Shown: positions 48,630 through 62,012 of the stretch, one piece after another
How positions within the stretch are numbered: position 1 is the first letter of the stretch
How the letters are laid out: each line of letters begins with the position of its first letter
Assembly: GCA_023313575.1 (NCBI GenBank)
Contig: JAJTTP010000006.1
Location: forward strand, 1 to 64,000
DNA length: 64,000 nucleotides
Direction: 5' to 3'
Source: Eutypella sp. D-1
Taxonomy: Eukaryota > Ascomycota > Sordariomycetes > Xylariales > Diatrypaceae
The notes under the pieces: generated by a model
Databases searched by the model: none
Told to the model about the DNA's origin: nothing
What the model saw: the letters and a program-made list of their open reading frames with translations, nothing else
Position numbers and translations under genes: made by a program

Positions 48630-49021
48630 ACACATACAAATACACACATACACAACACCATCGCAGAAATCCACAAGCAATCAATAGCTTGCTTGGACAA
48701 CTACACTACAGCTTGTCCATCATCCACATCCATCATCGTCTAGCTCTAGGCGAACAACAAGAAATCGTCATATACAGCTTCGGCTCCCACTTTCCAGCTC
48801 CCACTAATAATTTAGTGTACAGCTTTCGCTCTCACGGAGCATCATACGAACCGTGTATTCCCCAGGTATCCATCTAGATTAGAGATATCGATAAAAGGGA
48901 CGGACCATCCCACGAACTTTTTATTTTATTTATTCTAACATTCGATATCCTGATCCTGGATAACCTAACAACAGAAGGACACCTAAGCTAAAGGATACCA
49001 CTGCCTGTTAGCTAGCCCATC
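43767..49021. other. gene-poor region; promoter of GLE1 and long leader of SSD1
   Basis: This stretch of 5.2 kb has no recognised gene. Its left end is the GLE1 upstream region. The middle is studded with CCTACCTA/TAGGTAGG microsatellites (for example 44449-44475, 46218-46236, 47194-47208) and a C-run at 46778-46790. The right kilobase, directly upstream of SSD1, is dominated by CT-rich tracts (48105-48140, 48238-48315), a CA repeat (48594-48627) and CAACAA-rich sequence, all on the SSD1 sense strand. Confidence 0.5.
48594..48627. repeat. CA dinucleotide microsatellite
   Basis: An uninterrupted run of 17 CA units lies about 400 bp upstream of the SSD1 start codon, in sequence likely to be its leader or promoter. 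Confidence 0.85.
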
Positions 49022-52000
49022 ATGGAGCAGCAACAACAGCAGCAGCAACAGCAGCAACAACAGCCTGCCCAGGCTGGAGGTGTTCCGGGGCCTACCGGGC
49101 GTCGTCTGCATATCGCCCATCGTAGGAGCCCATCGGAATTGACACCTCTGATGAGTATGTTCTCGAATCCAGGCAGTATGTGTTGGTCATTTTCTTTGCT
49201 TTTCATTCATTTCTTCTTTCTATTGCGTGCGTTGCTGTTGGTTCTGTGCGTGCGCTACTGCGATCACTGCCGCCGTCACTGCCGCCGTCACTGCCGCTGC
49301 CGCTGCCGCTACTTTTGTGTATAATTCTCACGATCGGGCGCTAACCACCCGTGTTTCTGTGTTTATAGTGGAACAACTTGCTATCCAACAGCAAATCGAG
49401 CTCCTGCAGCAACAACAGCAGCAGATTCAAGCTACACACCAACAATATGTGAACATGGGTATGCTGCCTCCTGGGCAGCTTGGTGCCGGTGGCCAGTTCA
49501 ATCCCTTACAGCAGCCCATGCCCAACATGTCACCACAAGCGGGATTTCAATTCCCCAACCAGCTTCCACAGCAGCAGAATGTCCAATTGGGCCCTCCTAG
49601 TCAGCCCATGTCACATCGTCGTAATCAGTCGGCAATTCCCAACATGGGCATCGGACCACCCCCGGCTCCCTCTAGCGGAGCTGCTGGGACTGCATTCGGT
49701 CATTTTGAGAACCCGTCTGCTGGCGGCCACGGTCGCGAGAACGCCCCTCGGGGAGGGCGAGGTGGCGGTTCAGGCGGAGGAGGAGGAGGTGGTGGTGGTC
49801 ACCAGCGCCGCCACTCTTTGGCGCTGGCTGATGCTAAAAAGGCCGCCGATCTTGCTCAACAAAAGCGAACGACTTCCGGGTTCCAGTTCCCCGGCCCCGC
49901 GGCTTCCGAGGGTTCCTCTGCTGCTGCTGAAGAGCCCAAGGCTGCCCCCGCCGAAACCCCTATCGCACAAGGCTCGAGTCGGGGTGGGAGGGGCGGTGGC
50001 CATGGCCGCAGCCAAAGCATGGCTGCCGGCCCCGGTGGCCGCGGTGGTCGTGGCGGTTCGGAGGGTGGCCGAGGCGGCCATGGTAGATCGAACTCCCGTA
50101 ATTTTGAGGGTAACTGGCGCAACCAGACACACAACCAGGGCCAGGACCAGTCGGCACAAGGCCAGCAGGGCTTCCAACCAGGCCACCGACCTCGTGGTTC
50201 TGTCAGCCAGCAGTCCATCTCAAACATTGGAAACTTCCAATACCCTGGTCAGCCGCAGCTTCTGCAGATTCCCGGTCAGATGCCGATGATGCAAATGTAT
50301 CCTGGTCAGCAGCTCAACCCCATGCAGCTGCAGCAACTCCAGGCTCTCCAAGCAGCTCAGATGAACGGCCAGCAATTTGTTGGTCTTCAGGGCAGTCAGC
50401 ACGCGCCCCAGCTTGGTGGTCAACAATCTCAACAGCAGCAGAGAAAGACGCTCTTTACTCCCTACCTTCCCCAGGCGACCCTGCCGGCCCTTCTCGGGGA
50501 CGGCCAGCTTGTCTCGGGTATCCTCCGCGTCAACAAGAAGAACCGCAGTGATGCTTACGTCACCACTGCTGACGGCGTCCTTGACGCTGATATCTTCATC
50601 TGTGGTAGCAAGGATCGTAACCGGGCCCTGGAAGGGGACTTGGTGGCGGTCGAACTTCTTGATGTTGACGAGGTCTGGTCGCAGAAGCGCGAGAAGGAAG
50701 AAAAGAAGAAGCGAAAGGACATCACCGATACCCGATCCGGATCCACTAACGGCAATTCTCAGTCGGGCTCTGGCAACGCTGATGACGCGAACGCCCCCGA
50801 CGGAAGTATCCGCCGACGTGGTAGTTTGCGCCAGAGGCCTACGCAAAAGAAGAATGACGATGTTGAGGTCGAGGGGCAGAGTCTTCTCCTGGTTGAAGAG
50901 GAGGAAATCAGCGATGAGTCGAAGCCGCTGTACGCCGGTCACATCGTGGCGGTCGTCGAACGTGTCGCCGGCCAAATGTTTTCCGGAACCTTGGGCCTAC
51001 TGCGACCTAGCAGCCAAGCCACAAAGGAGAAGCAGGAGGCAGAGCGGGCTGCCAGGGATGGTGGCCGATCCCACGACAACAAGCAACAGGAGAAGCCCAA
51101 GATTGTCTGGTTCAAGCCTACTGACAAGCGCGTTCCCTTAATCGCCATTCCAACAGAACAGGCACCGCGGGACTTTGTCGAGAAGCACCAGGAATACGCC
51201 GACCGCATTTTCGTCGCCTGCATCAAGCGCTGGCCCATTACTTCCCTCCATCCTTTCGGTACTCTCGTCGAGCAACTCGGTAGGATGGGCGACCTTAAGG
51301 TCGAGACCGATGCTCTGCTGCGCGACAACAACTTCTCCTCCGACGAGTTCTCTGACGCTGTGCTGCGTAGTGTTGGCCTTCAGGATTGGTCCCTTGCCAA
51401 GGAGGATGAGGCGTCTCTCAAGGCTCGTCGGGACTTCCGCGATGAGAAGACCTTCACTCTCGACCTTGCTGGCACCGGAGAAGTTGGTAACGCCATTCAC
51501 GTCAAGACCGAGGCCGACGGCAAGATCGAGATCGGCATTCATGTACCCGATGTCACCCACTTTGTCAAGCCCAACTCGCTGGCCGACCGCGAGGCGAAGA
51601 AGCGCGGCACAGCCGTTCACCTGGTAAACCGCGTCTGCGCTCTTCTGCCGCCGAAGATCGCGTCGGAGGTCTGTGCGCTTTCTCCTGGCCAGGAGAGGCT
51701 CACCGTCAGCGTCGTCTTCCGTGTGAACGCGCACACTGGAGCCGTAGCCGACGGCGATGCTTGGGTCGGTAAGGGTATCATCAAGAGCGCTGCAAAGCTC
51801 TCTCTGGCGGAAATCGACCAAGCCTTGACCAACGGGGACGAGTTCAAGCATGAGGCCGTGGAGCTTAAGGATGTTCAGATCCTCAACGCCGTCGCTCAGA
51901 AGTTCCGCGAGATCCGTCTCGGTTCGGAGGGACCTATTGCCCCTCTCCGGCTCCTACACCAGCTCGATGACGAGAACGTTCCGATCCAACACAACATCCT

Positions 52001-53353
52001 AGATGCCACGGGTGGCATGGAGCTTGTCGAAGAGCTTCTACACAAGGCCAATGCGCATGTTGCTCAGAAGCTTGCCGAAGGACTCCCCGAGAAGGCAGTA
52101 CTCCGGCGTCAAGCAGCGCCTAACGCCCGTCGTCTCCAGACGTTCGTTGAACGTATGACAGCGCTAGGCTACGACATCGATACTACAAGCAGTGGCACCC
52201 TCCAAAACAGCCTGTTCAAGGTAGACGACCCTGACATCCGCAAGGGTATGGAGACTCTTCTATTCAAGACGATGAATCGGGCCAAGTACTACGTCACCGG
52301 CAGGACTAACAAGCAACTCTGGCCCCATTATGCTCTGAACCTACCTCTCTACACTCACTTTACTGGTCCCACAAGTCGCTACGCCGACATCATTGTGCAC
52401 CGGCAGTTGGAGGCGGTGCTTTCTGAGAAGCCCGAGTACAACGAGGACATCGAGAACTTGGTTAAGACTATCGAGTCTTGTAACACCAAGACGGAGTCAG
52501 CTCAGAACGCGCAGGAACAGAGCATCCATATCGAGTCATGTAGAATCATGGACAAGAAGCGCCAGGAGGTCAACGGCGATCTGATCAGCGAGGGTATCGT
52601 AGTATGCGTCTACGAGTCCGCCTTCGACGTGTTGATCCCAGAATGGGGCTTTGAGAAGAGAGTTCACTGCGACCAACTGCCACTCAAGAAGGCTGAGTTC
52701 AGAAAGGAGAAGAGGGTGCTCGAGCTCTACTGGGAGAAGGGCGTGCCTAGCTCGGCGTACGTACCCGAGGACGAGCGCCCGAAGGCGGCCGCATCACAAC
52801 GAATGTCGAACGCAATTGCCGCGGCAAGGCAGGCCGAGGAGGCCGAACGGGCTAAGAGGGAACGTGAAGAGGCGGCGCGGAAGCAAACTGATACCGGTAC
52901 CTACTCGACCGATGATGTTGACGCCCTGTTCGACGACGATGACGATAACGCATCGGACATCACGGAGGCCATGGCCGGTGCCTCGCTTGCCGAGCGGCCC
53001 ACCCAGAGCGTCCCAGGCTCCCCGACCCGGTCAACGTCAAACGCGGGTGTCCTACATCGCACCAGGTCCGACTCCAAGGTCCAGGTTCCCGCTGGAGAGG
53101 CGGTGGAGACGCGTCTGACGAACAAGGAGAAGTATCTGAAGCTGTTCGCCTTGAGAGAGGTAGGAGGCGACTACATCCAGGATGTCACCGAGATGACGAG
53201 AGTTCCTGTGATCCTCAAGACGGATCTCACCAAGAGCCCACCGTAAGTGACCTTTGATATAGCCATCTCCGATCCCGTGAAAGAAAGAGCATGAATGCTA
53301 ACAAAACCCCAGTTGCCTGACGATCCGCTCGCTCAACCCATATGCTCTGTAAA
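49022..53353 (+). CDS. SSD1: SSD1/GUL-1-like RNA-binding translational regulator (RNase II-like fold)
   Basis: The three exons are 49022-49175, 49369-53242 and 53314-53353, with introns of 193 and 71 nt; the product is 1355 residues. Exon 1 opens with a 12-Gln tract. The junctions restore SMFSNPGMEQLAIQQQIELL and the SSD1 C terminus SPPCLTIRSLNPYAL. The N-terminal 450 residues are Gln/Gly/Ser-rich and disordered-looking; they hold HQRRHS (196-201), a perfect Hx(R/K)(R/K)xS NDR-kinase site, and two FxFP motifs (111-114 and 223-226) resembling Cbk1 docking sites. Cold-shock-like and RNB folds follow, ending with TSRYADIIVHRQL near residue 1053. Where active RNase II enzymes carry an Asp cluster, this reads GEVGNAIHVK (Asn at 759), so catalysis is unlikely. 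Established role of the family: binding mRNAs for cell-wall proteins and repressing translation under NDR-kinase control. Confidence 0.93.
49028..49063 (+). repeat. polyglutamine tract (CAG/CAA) in SSD1
   Basis: Twelve consecutive glutamine codons, mixed CAG and CAA, follow Met-Glu at the SSD1 N terminus. The mixed codons argue against recent slippage expansion. Confidence 0.9.
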
Positions 53354-56300
53354 GTGGTCATGATAGCGATGCATCACGGTTTATTATGGACGAAGAGTAT
53401 GAGGCGTCGTTCCATTTGGTGTTTTGGAAGGGGGAAGGGAGGAAGGAAAGCGAAAAGCAAAGCAAGCAAGCAGGGAATCCCATGAGGAATGAAGGAAAGA
53501 AAGGGTGGTTCGTAGTAGATTGTTAGGCTGGTCTCTCCGAGTGGCCTAAGGGAGCTTTTCCGAGATATATCTCTTATAAACCCTCTTATCATGTCGATAT
53601 CAACAAGAAGAACAACAATAGCAGCGGCAAACAAAACAAAACAAAAACAAAACAAAAAACGTATTGTCTAATCTGGCAGTTGTAGACGAGAGAGAAAGAC
53701 ATAAAATATTTTACTTAACTTAACCAATGAAGCAAGAACAAGAACAAGAGCAAGAGGTTTTTATAACCAGCAAGCAAGCAGTAGACAGACGCACGTCCCA
53801 CATGATGTCCTGCGTGTCTTGTCCGTCTGTCAAGGTTATATGGGCGTGGATATGATGCAGGTTATGATGATGATGATGATGATGCCGGATTAAAATTTAT
53901 ATATAAGCTACGACCAGAATACAGGTCGCGCAACCTTGCGGCTTTGATTACTACACTTACCCTTAACCCTTACCCTTACACTTACCACTATACTATACTT
54001 GCGCTGCTACATTTCTTATGCTATGGTAAGTATGTGTGTGCGTGCCTCATCCATGCATGCATGGTACGCATGCATGGCAAGGCAAGGCTGCTGCGACGCG
54101 GTCCCCACCCCCCTCCCTACCCGCTCGCTGCCCTTTTTTGCGGCGGTTTCGGGAGGTCTTGGATCCGAGGTAGGATGTGTGTGTGTGTGTGTGTGTGTGC
54201 GTTGGACCTCGAGAGTGGTATCGGGCTCCCGGATCGGATAAACCAGCTAGACCTACTTAATATTCGATGAAAAGAAAAAGTCGAGAGCTAAGCTATAGAA
54301 GACTGTTGCTTGTAAGTGAAGTGAAGTGATGGATGATGGAGCATCTACTACATAGGATAATGATGTTGTTAGAGCGCTCGACTGCATAGGATAATGTGAG
54401 ATATATGTATAACCAATCCCAATTTCAGATTTGGGAAGTAGGGTCTGGCTGGCTGGCTTGGCTTGGCTATCCATTTTGTTAGGCACTGCAAGTCTTCTGG
54501 AGTAAGGTAAGGAGGAAGTAAGCGTTACACTTTGCTGCGTATACGATATATGTACTAGGAAACTCCTCGTGTCGCTTCGCCCGTATACAGTAGGTATGTT
54601 TGAGACTTTGCTTTAGCTACCACACGTATGTGTGTGTGTGTGTGTGCGTTCGGTCGGTAGGAAAGAACCGGTTCCCGTCACGTCTATTATGCATCCATCC
54701 GTATTACAAGCTCATCTACACGGAAGCAGTGTTATCACATCATCGACATGGCAAGCCAGGGGATTATTTATATAGACACCAAACTTATACTGCATACGTC
54801 TGTCTATCCCAGGTATGCCGTGCCTCAACAACCAGCTTTCGTCATATTCCTTGCGGCGTGTTGGTAGGTTGGCTTACTATGGAAGTATGTTGCATGCATA
54901 CATACGGAATTTTCCCGTTTCAAGGCTTTTGGGGTAGTCGCTTGCTTGCTTGCTTATGGTTTCAAGTATATATCCAAAAGGAAACCAAGACCTTCACTAC
55001 AAATGATTTAGACTTGGTGTACCTTAGGTATTCTGGTTTTCTATCATAGCATAGCAACAGTTCGCAATACGCACACGGCCGCTTTCCTACATAGGGGGTT
55101 CACGATGCGCTCAATGTGGATTGCGGAACGCGCCTAGACTGGGTAGTAGATCAAAGGCGGTAAGGCGAGCCCGTATCGCCAGCGTCGTCGCCGCCGACGC
55201 CGCCTCCGCGCTTACGTTTATTCGTATAGGCACTCCGTGGTCTTTTAATGAGCCAGGCATGGCATGTGGATAATGAGGGGGCCAGAATTGGGAATGAATG
55301 AATGTCAGACACAAGAAATGGGGGGTTTTCTTGTGTACCTCCACTCTAAGACGTTCATTTCTTGTGTCATACACTTGATAGTAGATAGATCGCCAAGATT
55401 TCTAACCCCCTTGCCCGCTGACGCGGAGTTTCTGCGCGACGAGAACAAGATTCTGAAACTAGAGATATCTTGGCAACCAGAGTCTGCACGCACGCAGCAA
55501 ACTCGCAGACTAATAAGCGATCGAGGAGGCTAATCACGTTTAAGCTGTGGTCCGTCCTTGCTTTTTGTCTTGTGCTTATCGAGTCGCATCTTGGGGGTGG
55601 AGGAATGGATCATAGATCTATCTTAAAAAAATTTAACCGCCGAGTCCCTTCGGGATCTTGCTTTCTTCCTTTTTTTCAGGGTCCGCATACCAAGCCACGC
55701 TGAGTTATCAGGTTGCACTTAGATCCTCCCAGTCCGGGCGTCGATGTACACAGAGTACAGCGGCCCTATCCGCTGCCGGGAATCACTCAATACGTACGTA
55801 TGTACTTTTAACTGAACAAACAAAGACTCGGGCCGGTCACAAACCAATTATCCTTCGTGCTGGGACCGACCGGAGGCATCGTGAAGCCGACCGGATCTGT
55901 CTCTGCTCGTGTAATCTGCCAGAATCCTGAGAACGAGATCTGGTAAAGAAAGGCATCATCTCAACTAAACTGGTATCCGTGAACTAACCTTACCTATATA
56001 GTATCAACTAAGAAGTTGACGTCCGGGCCATGGATAAAGGGGGGACAAACTACAAAATACACCAAGAGACTCTCTAAGTCTTGTAAAAAGTGTACTAAAA
56101 GTCATGGATTAAGCCGAATTTGTATATATGTAGGCGGGATAGTGGCATAAGTAGCCGCCGGTTTCAAGGCATCGGCTTACTGATGGCCCGTTCCCCCCAA
56201 ACAACTTTACTAAATACAAGTTAAACCTTGGAAACCCCCAGATCCATGGATCTCCCTCATTGTCTCCCAACCCAGCTCGGTTGCGTGCCGCCCCAGTGCG

Positions 56301-57669
56301 CCCAGGCGTTGGTGAAACGGTTCCTGAGGCAAGTGGCCCTTCAGCCCTTTCCCAGACCCCAGTTATTTTCCCCGTGCCACCCCTGATCCCAGCACAATTC
56401 TACTACTAGCGATCTTAGCAACCTGGCAACCTTGGGGGTCCTAACTGTTTGTATATTCTTTTTACCAGATCCGTCTCACTCGACCCGTTCCCGACCCTGC
56501 AACTTATCCCGACAAGCCTCGGACAAGCCTTCAATCTTGACAAGCAGGATAAGCTTGACCGGTGACCATACACCCGGACCCTTTCACGGCCTTCGTCCTT
56601 TCATCCCATTTTTGCGCTAATGGATAGCAAGAACACCGACGACAAATCCCGTTCTCTAACGCTGATTGGTCTAAAATGATGATTTTCCCTTTTCTCCCCC
56701 AACTCCATCCCTCGACGTGACTTACATAGTATCGGCAACTCTCCCCCATGTTTCGTTTCAATCTTCATGCTGGAGCAGTTTTGAGCATCTTCCCCTCGAA
56801 CCCTCCCTGAACCCCCAGTCAGCTCCTTTCCCTTTCTGTCCATCTCCAGAACCCCCATAACAGTCAACCAGACATCCAAGCACGTTAAGGTCGATCATCT
56901 CTCTTCCTTTCCCCCCACCCTCCCCCCTGGTGCGGCTCGGCTTCGGAACCTGAGAGAGAAAACAAGTGTCTGTGACGAATTGCGCTCATCAGCCGCGCTT
57001 CCGTTCTAGTCTTGGAATGTATTAACGCGAAGCTAACCAGATATGCCGTTGACGCTGCCGGGCCACCTACACTCCTGAGCTCCTGGATGATATGGACGTA
57101 GCTGAGTAGATAGCGGAGTAAGGATCGATCCGGCTGGTCCATGCCACGGCCTACCTTCTTTCCGTGACCCGCCTTACCCTCCCCCTGTCCCGTCACGTTT
57201 TATCGATTTACTATGATGCTCATCACTATTACCTATCCGGATCTGTGTGGCCCCGTACCTCTGTGATTGTGTAGCCGTAGACTTGCTTTAATATGAAGAT
57301 GTTGTTCCCACCCTCCGTCGTCGACCCCCTTCCTGTCCTTCCTTTCTTCTTCTATTCCGTTCTCGTCTCATCCAAGGTCCCTTATTTCGTGTCCAACTCC
57401 GAACCAAAAGCGCTGGTCTGCTTCCTTGGGATCAACGTCTAGACTTTCCTTCATTTTCATTTCTAATTCTAATATACCCGAGCCAAGGGCTTTTTGCATT
57501 GCGACAGCTAGTCTGGTCTTGCTTTCGTTCGATACGACGACATTCGTTTTTCCCATCCATCACGAACTCCGTCCTCGCCCGTGTGATCTCTCACCCAAGT
57601 TTTAAAGAAACTCCCACTAGAGACGATACCCCCGGTACTCTTAATTCTACTACCACATCCACAGCAAAG
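53354..57669. other. gene-poor region between SSD1 and the ferritin-like gene
   Basis: About 4.3 kb without a recognised gene. It contains a GATGATGAT repeat at 53865-53883, GT microsatellites at 54176-54199 and 54628-54645, and a pyrimidine-rich sense-strand leader of the downstream gene (57300-57400). Frames between 54.6 and 56.0 kb are short and lack motifs. Confidence 0.5.
54176..54199. repeat. TG dinucleotide microsatellite
   Basis: This is a run of 12 TG units in non-coding sequence downstream of SSD1. Confidence 0.85.
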
Positions 57670-58711
57670 ATGCCTTCCATCATGAAGATTGCTGGAGCCG
57701 CGGCCGGCCTTGCTGCCCTCGCGAGCGCCATCCCTGCTCAGCCCCGGCTCACCCCGAGGCAGACGCAGATCTACGAGTTGTCGAAGCGCCAGAACGCCGC
57801 CGCTGCGGCTCTGGGTCTGCAGGACGTGGATATCCTCCAATTGTAGGTTTTTCCATCCTAGTAATTGCATATCTCTGTAGGGCGCATTGTACTAACATGG
57901 ATATTGCAGTGCCCTGACCCTAGAATGGCTCGAGGCAACCTTCTATCAGCAGGGCTTTGCCCAGTTCGCTGATGAGGAGTTCACCGCGTTAGGTCTTGAC
58001 GAAGTGCAGCTGGCCGACCTAAAGGGGATCGGAACCTCCGAGAACACGCACGTCGTGACGCTGCAGAGCGCCATCGCGCAGGCCGGCATCCAGCCCGTCC
58101 AGCCTTGCCAGTACAACTTCGGTTTCACGGACGCCAAGGGTATGGTTGCCACGGCCGCCATCCTCGAGAGCGTCGGCGTGTCGGCGTATCTGGGCGCTGC
58201 TCCCCTTGTCTCCGACCCCAGCATTCTCGGCACCGCGGGCTCCATCCTGACGGTCGAGGCGCGGCACCAGTCCTTCATCCGGGTGGCGTCGGGCGTCGCT
58301 GCCTCGCCCTCTCCCTTCGACACGCCCCTCGGCCCGCGGGCCGTCTTCTCCCTCGCTGCCCCCTTCATCGAGTCCTGCCCCGAGGGCTCGAACCTGATCC
58401 TGGAGGCGTTCCCGACGCTGGCCGTAAACGACCCGTCCATCAACGCAGCGGGCGTTAATGCCCTGGCCGCCGGCACCGCCATCAAGTTCCAGAGCAGCGA
58501 GCAGTCGTCGCAGGCGCAGTTCTGCGGCTTCACCAACTCCGGCGCTCCTGGCGGCACCGCCTTCGTCCCCTTCACCGAGGCCGAGGGCTGCGCGCTCCCC
58601 GACAACCTCAGCGGCCTCGTCTACGTCACCCTCACCAGCGCCCAGGGCGAGAAGGGTGTCATCACCGACGACATCACCCTCGCCGGTCCTCTGCCCCTGC
58701 AGCTCAGCTAA
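57670..58711 (+). CDS. secreted ferritin-like-domain protein (Rds1-like)
   Basis: Exon 1 is 57670-57842 and exon 2 is 57910-58711, separated by a 67-nt intron (GTAGGT donor, TTGCAG acceptor); the product is 324 residues. The N terminus is a signal peptide (MKIAGAAAGLAALASAIPA) followed by a possible Kex2 site (ELSKRQ). The junction gives VDILQFALTLEWLEATFYQQ, the first helix of the ferritin-like (DUF4439/Ferritin_2) domain, with Glu residues placed to bind metal. FNFGFTDAKGMVATAAILES-type helices and a long Ala/Gly/Pro-rich beta-like tail follow. Related fungal proteins (stress-response protein Rds1 and relatives) are linked to stress or sporulation; metal binding and enzymatic activity are not demonstrated here. 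The start was chosen for the signal peptide; the frame is open upstream. Confidence 0.85.
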
Positions 58712-61700
58712 GCTAAGTCGCAGCGGCGCTCAAGGCCCCGGGGCCCCAGACCTACTCGTCGGCCTCGAATATTAATTTAATTCCGTCACGATCTCACGTG
58801 CGCACACGCCTATGTGCGGACCCGGTCAAGGGGGATTAGGGCGGAGGAGAAGAGGAGCAGCAGTAAAACAAAGAGAAACAAAAGGGCACGCCGATCCCTT
58901 CGAGGGGGGGCGGTTGGATTAATGGGGAAAGAGGCAATACTCGAAGCATGGGGGGAGGATCGCGTCGCAGCCCAGCCTTATAGCAATACAAGTGCCGTTG
59001 CCTGTCCATCCATCCCTCCCAAGCATAGAGTCAGCCAATAGATTGTCCTTTCTTATTACCTTCCTCCCGCCCGCCCTCATTACTTTGCTTTGCTACTGCT
59101 CCTACCGCTTATTGTCTGTCGACAAGAAAAAGATACCCCCCTTCTTCCCTGTTTATCTCTGTGGCTGTGGTTTGTTATTGTTACTTCTGCAAGTGACCAT
59201 CCCGTATGGGGAGGTTTACCTGGTTAGGGTAGGATTCCTAGGATAGGATATGGGGATGGCGGATGAAACGAATTCCATCGAACTCTTTTTTTAACCTTTT
59301 TTTTTCTTATTTCTTTAATCATTGTCACGCAGTTTACTTTCTAGCATTTTATATACCTATCACGCGAGCATGCATGATTATATATCATCACCTTTTTTAT
59401 ATACGTAACATTGAGATGGCATGAGATATGTGAGACGTAAAACATAGAGTCACCAAAGTCTTCACCTCCATAAATGTGGAGGATACTAATGATACGTAAT
59501 CTACCTGCCTACCAAGGACTATCCATCCATGCGTCGTCCATCTACACGTTGCCACCGCCGGCGTAAGTGTCTGTCTGTCTATACTCAAGCCCGCCCATCT
59601 GATTGCGTCAATCAAGTAGAGGCAGTAGGATAAAAGACTCCATATCGTATCTGCAGCACCGCCTTCCAGTCAGTGAATTACCGAACGACGGCGACGTGCT
59701 ATAGGACAGGGCTGGGAACCCAGACCTTGGATCCCGTTTCAAAACCTACGTGCATACATATATCCTTACGAAGGGTACCCAGAGTCCATGACCTAACTCA
59801 ACCTCCCATATGACGGCTTTCGCTTTCCAGCAGCGAGTTCATCCCCTCTATCTTAAGACGCCGGGCCAGCCAGGGCAGCGCACTGGACCGAACTAAGCCA
59901 AAGTGATGAGGAAAAAGCAAGCGTGAGACTGACTATCCCGCCGGCGGCTTTAGACCTAGGCTGCGGTTGACCTTGTACCAAATAAAACAATTTTCAGTTT
60001 CTTCTTCAGAGTCGTGCCCGGAAGGTGCGGACTTATTGATAACCCGAGCGGTTCCCAAAGGATTGATAACGTCCCCTCCCCGCAAAAGCCAAGCCCCTAT
60101 CCTAAAGAGACGTAGAATAGGTAATGGAAAGGAGTTAGGTAGGAGGCAAAAAGGAAAGGGAAGAAAGAGGCCGAGAACAGCTACACAAATAATACAAAAA
60201 GTGTAAACCGCCAAGTTTCAATGCTCGGTGTGATAGACGACCATACGTATGCGTACACCCTACGCATCCTCTGGGGTGCGGTTTATCTCCCACTTGCTAA
60301 CGTCATCATCTCTAAGTCGTGTAGAGATCGGATAGCCGAGTCGCGGCTTTCCTCGCCTCTCTATTCCTATCCATCTCATTTTGGCAAAAGCTTATTCAGC
60401 AGGCGCACATGAGTTTAAGTGATCAACGATTCATAGAACTATCTCGCAGGCTCGTGCGCAACGCAACTAGTGGACATATCCATGTGTCCGTCTCCCTTAT
60501 TGATCCTGATACGGAACAGCTTCGGGGGCGGCGTTGTTTCCTGACTCCCCTCTCTCTCCGCCTCCCTTCATCATAGCAGCCTTTCGTACCACAGATCGCA
60601 TATGGCCTGTAAGCTCATAGGGAAGCAAACACTAGTTCCCCGTGATAAAGCTGTGCTGTCCTGTGCTCACTTTACTCTTGCCAAGAACAACCAGTCCAGT
60701 GCGGCACGGCACGTAAGCAGCACCGCACCGAGCCATAATGCCAGCGGAGTTATCCAGACAGCCAACTCCTTTACTTAATGGCTTATTGGCCTACGTAATC
60801 CCCCACCCCCAACCCCGGGGCTCAGTCCTGACTCCAGGTCGCAAGACTAACTTAACGCGCCCGCCACAGCACACGCGAGGAAGCGCCCCGGATGGCGCGA
60901 GAGTACCACAAGGAAGACCTCTACAGGATCAGAAGCCCGGAGAAGGACGCGAGAAAGTCAGCCCGAGGGCCACCCACACCGGGAACTCCCGATGGATGTG
61001 GAGCCGGGAGAGCCCTAACTGATAGGGGAGCCCATGGTGGTGCAGTCACTACTGGAGGCTCTATGGGGCGAGAATTAGCAGGAAAGGAGGACGGAGGTTT
61101 ATGGAGAACAATACTCTTTGATAGGTCTGGGCAATTTTCCCTATGAAGTTCTGTGACCTTTGGAATCTGGTGGGGGGGGCGGGGCGGTTCTAGGATATAG
61201 TTAAGATAGTGGGTGTCAACATAGGGGTAAGGGATGCTGTCACGCCTGGGCATCTTGTAGTTAGAAGTTGACAATGAGTGATGCCCATGGAAGTCATCCA
61301 TACTTACAGCTAAGAATGCAAAGAAACATATTTTGAAAGTCCTCTCTATCGTGGTTATTTTCTATCACAAGCATCCATCCGCATAATATATATTATGTAT
61401 CCAAGGACCTAACATACGTATTTCGCGTCCGGCGTAACAAATTGTGATCAATCCCAGTTATCCGACAATGCTCTCAAACGTGGTTTTTATTACGGCGTGA
61501 AACCTCCCGTTTTGTAGCAGGCCTGGCTGGCTTGGCTGGCAAGCGGGAGGGGTCCTTACTACAATGCCTACATGTACTAGGCAGCCTGACAGCTGTCTGC
61601 AGGTGGTAACCTGACTACCTACCCCTGAGCCCCTAACAGCGCTGAAGCTAGGTACCTACATGGTATCATCCATGCATGGATGTTTGACAAGCATATGAAA

Positions 61701-62012
61701 TTGATAACGTCATACTAGAATCATACCCTTCATGCTTGCATATTGTAAACATCATAAGTACTACAGTATTTACAAACGTATCTATCTCAATCAAGCTTGA
61801 AAATTGCCGTTGGCCTGTTCAAGCCTGTGCCCGGCGCCCTTGTGACCTAGAATATGAATATTTATAAACCCCCAAAATCCTCTCAAAGGGAATCTTATTC
61901 GAGTTCAACTCTTCAACAAGATTTAATAACGGTGAATTAGAATCAATATTCTTCTTCCTCGATTCAGAAGTTACCTTTGAAATAATTATAATAATAAAAC
62001 CCCCATCCAACA
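58712..62012. other. intergenic, no gene recognised
   Basis: This 3.3-kb stretch contains T-rich sequence (59285-59320), CCATCCAT-like and TGGCTTGGCT-like short repeats (59000, 61520) and a GC-rich patch at 60740-61020 with a 94-codon Pro/Arg-rich frame that I do not accept as a gene. The last 100 bp are AT-rich and form the promoter-proximal part of the next gene. Confidence 0.45.

Noticed and set aside
53525..53600. tRNA-like A-box (TCTCCGAGTGGCCTAAGG) downstream of SSD1
   Set aside because: There is no B-box (GGTTCGAANCC) within a suitable distance and no acceptor stem pairing; treated as chance.
60738..61022. 94-codon Pro/Arg-rich frame
   Set aside because: No recognisable domain, no splice-supported extension, composition explained by a local GC-rich patch.
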